Of a stretch of 64,000 bases of DNA, positions 63,956 to 64,000 are shown in pieces; within the stretch, counting starts at the first letter, position 1, and every line of letters begins with the position of its first letter. The DNA is from Bailinhaonella thermotolerans (lineage in GTDB: Bacteria > Actinomycetota > Actinomycetes > Streptosporangiales > Streptosporangiaceae). The translations under genes were made by a program, and so were the position numbers. The stretch covers positions 275,493 through 339,492 of the forward strand of contig NZ_QZEY01000007.1 of NCBI RefSeq assembly GCF_003594875.1, given 5' to 3'. Below the pieces are notes generated by a model. It was not told the DNA's origin. It ran no database searches and worked only from the letters and a program-made list of their open reading frames with translations.

Positions 63956-64000
63956 TCAGCTGTTGGTGTGGGCGTAGGCGCCGGTGGAGAAGGGCTTGGG
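63956..64000 (-). CDS. C-terminal end of an unidentified protein
   Basis: The frame open at the window edge reads PKPFSTGAYAHTNS and ends in TGA at 63956, 43 bases before a strong minus-strand terminator. The fragment is too short to assign. Terminator placement supports a real gene end. Confidence 0.45.
   Translation of the reverse strand, partial: PKPFSTGAYAHTNS

Overview
The window is chromosomal DNA from a very GC-rich actinomycete. It carries mycothiol-type enzymes, an actinobacterial bc1-aa3 respiratory chain, the mannosyltransferase PimB, a two-domain geosmin synthase and many GTG starts. The gene order resembles the Mycobacterium tuberculosis stretch from about Rv2184c to Rv2218: ArsA-like ATPase, SRPBCC protein, fadD15, pimB, NlpC/P60, DnaQ/GIY-YIG protein, trpD, ctaE-qcrCAB, ctaF/ctaC, adoK, erpA, cobS, pepB, dlaT, TIGR01777 protein, lipB, lipA. 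Geosmin synthase, the c-di-AMP-controlled NlpC/P60 gene and the PspA/PspAA/HtpX/PspAB operon point to a filamentous, sporulating actinomycete. Streptosporangiales (Actinomadura-like) is my best guess, by inference only.

Layout. 1-9.2 kb: tail of a membrane protein, a secreted beta-propeller protein, an EEP nuclease/phosphatase, a ROK glucokinase, a DUF5304-like protein, an ArsA-like ATPase, an SRPBCC protein, a metallophosphoesterase and a long-chain acyl-CoA ligase. 9.4-15.3 kb: geosmin synthase, then a tightly overlapped operon of a gluzincin-like protein, an M48 protease and PimB. 15.3-19.7 kb: two NlpC/P60 hydrolases (the first behind a c-di-AMP riboswitch and a CRP-type site), a small CxxC protein and an NYN-domain RNase. 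19.8-22.8 kb: a phosphotransferase and a DEDDh exonuclease/GIY-YIG fusion. 22.9-34.7 kb: the respiratory block. qcrB-qcrA-qcrC-ctaE sits on one side of a receiver-like gene with trpD, an Lrp-type RAM protein, a small secreted protein and an L,D-transpeptidase; ctaF-ctaD-ctaC sits on the other side.

34.8-41.5 kb: cysteine desulfurase plus TusA-like protein, a STAND/TPR ATPase, adenosine kinase, ErpA-type Fe-S carrier and quinolinate synthase. The desulfurase, carrier and client enzymes such as NadA, the Rieske protein and LipA form a plausible iron-sulfur and sulfur-supply theme. 41.8-49.4 kb: a mycothiol-type isomerase, the PspA envelope-stress operon, DUF3043, a membrane-anchored SUKH protein, an aldo/keto reductase and two small or secreted proteins. 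49.4-53.4 kb: cobU and cobS (late cobalamin synthesis), then an opposed GntR/DUF1648/CPBP-protease operon. 53.4-61.7 kb: leucyl aminopeptidase, dihydrolipoamide dehydrogenase, the E2 acyltransferase, a TIGR01777 epimerase, peptidase E, lipB and lipA, which together build and use lipoylated 2-oxoacid dehydrogenases. 61.9-64 kb: a secreted M14 carboxypeptidase and the C-terminus of another gene.

I see no transposon, prophage, CRISPR array, rRNA or tRNA. The most interesting material is regulatory and structural: a stacked cAMP-CRP/c-di-AMP control region on a cell-wall hydrolase with an apparent CTG start; many starts with a TANNNT box 5-8 bases upstream (leaderless type); a 12-codon leader ORF coupled to a receiver-like gene before trpD; a 47-base palindrome and a partial copy; a recurrent CCGTACGGC motif in spacers; and a 20-base minisatellite.
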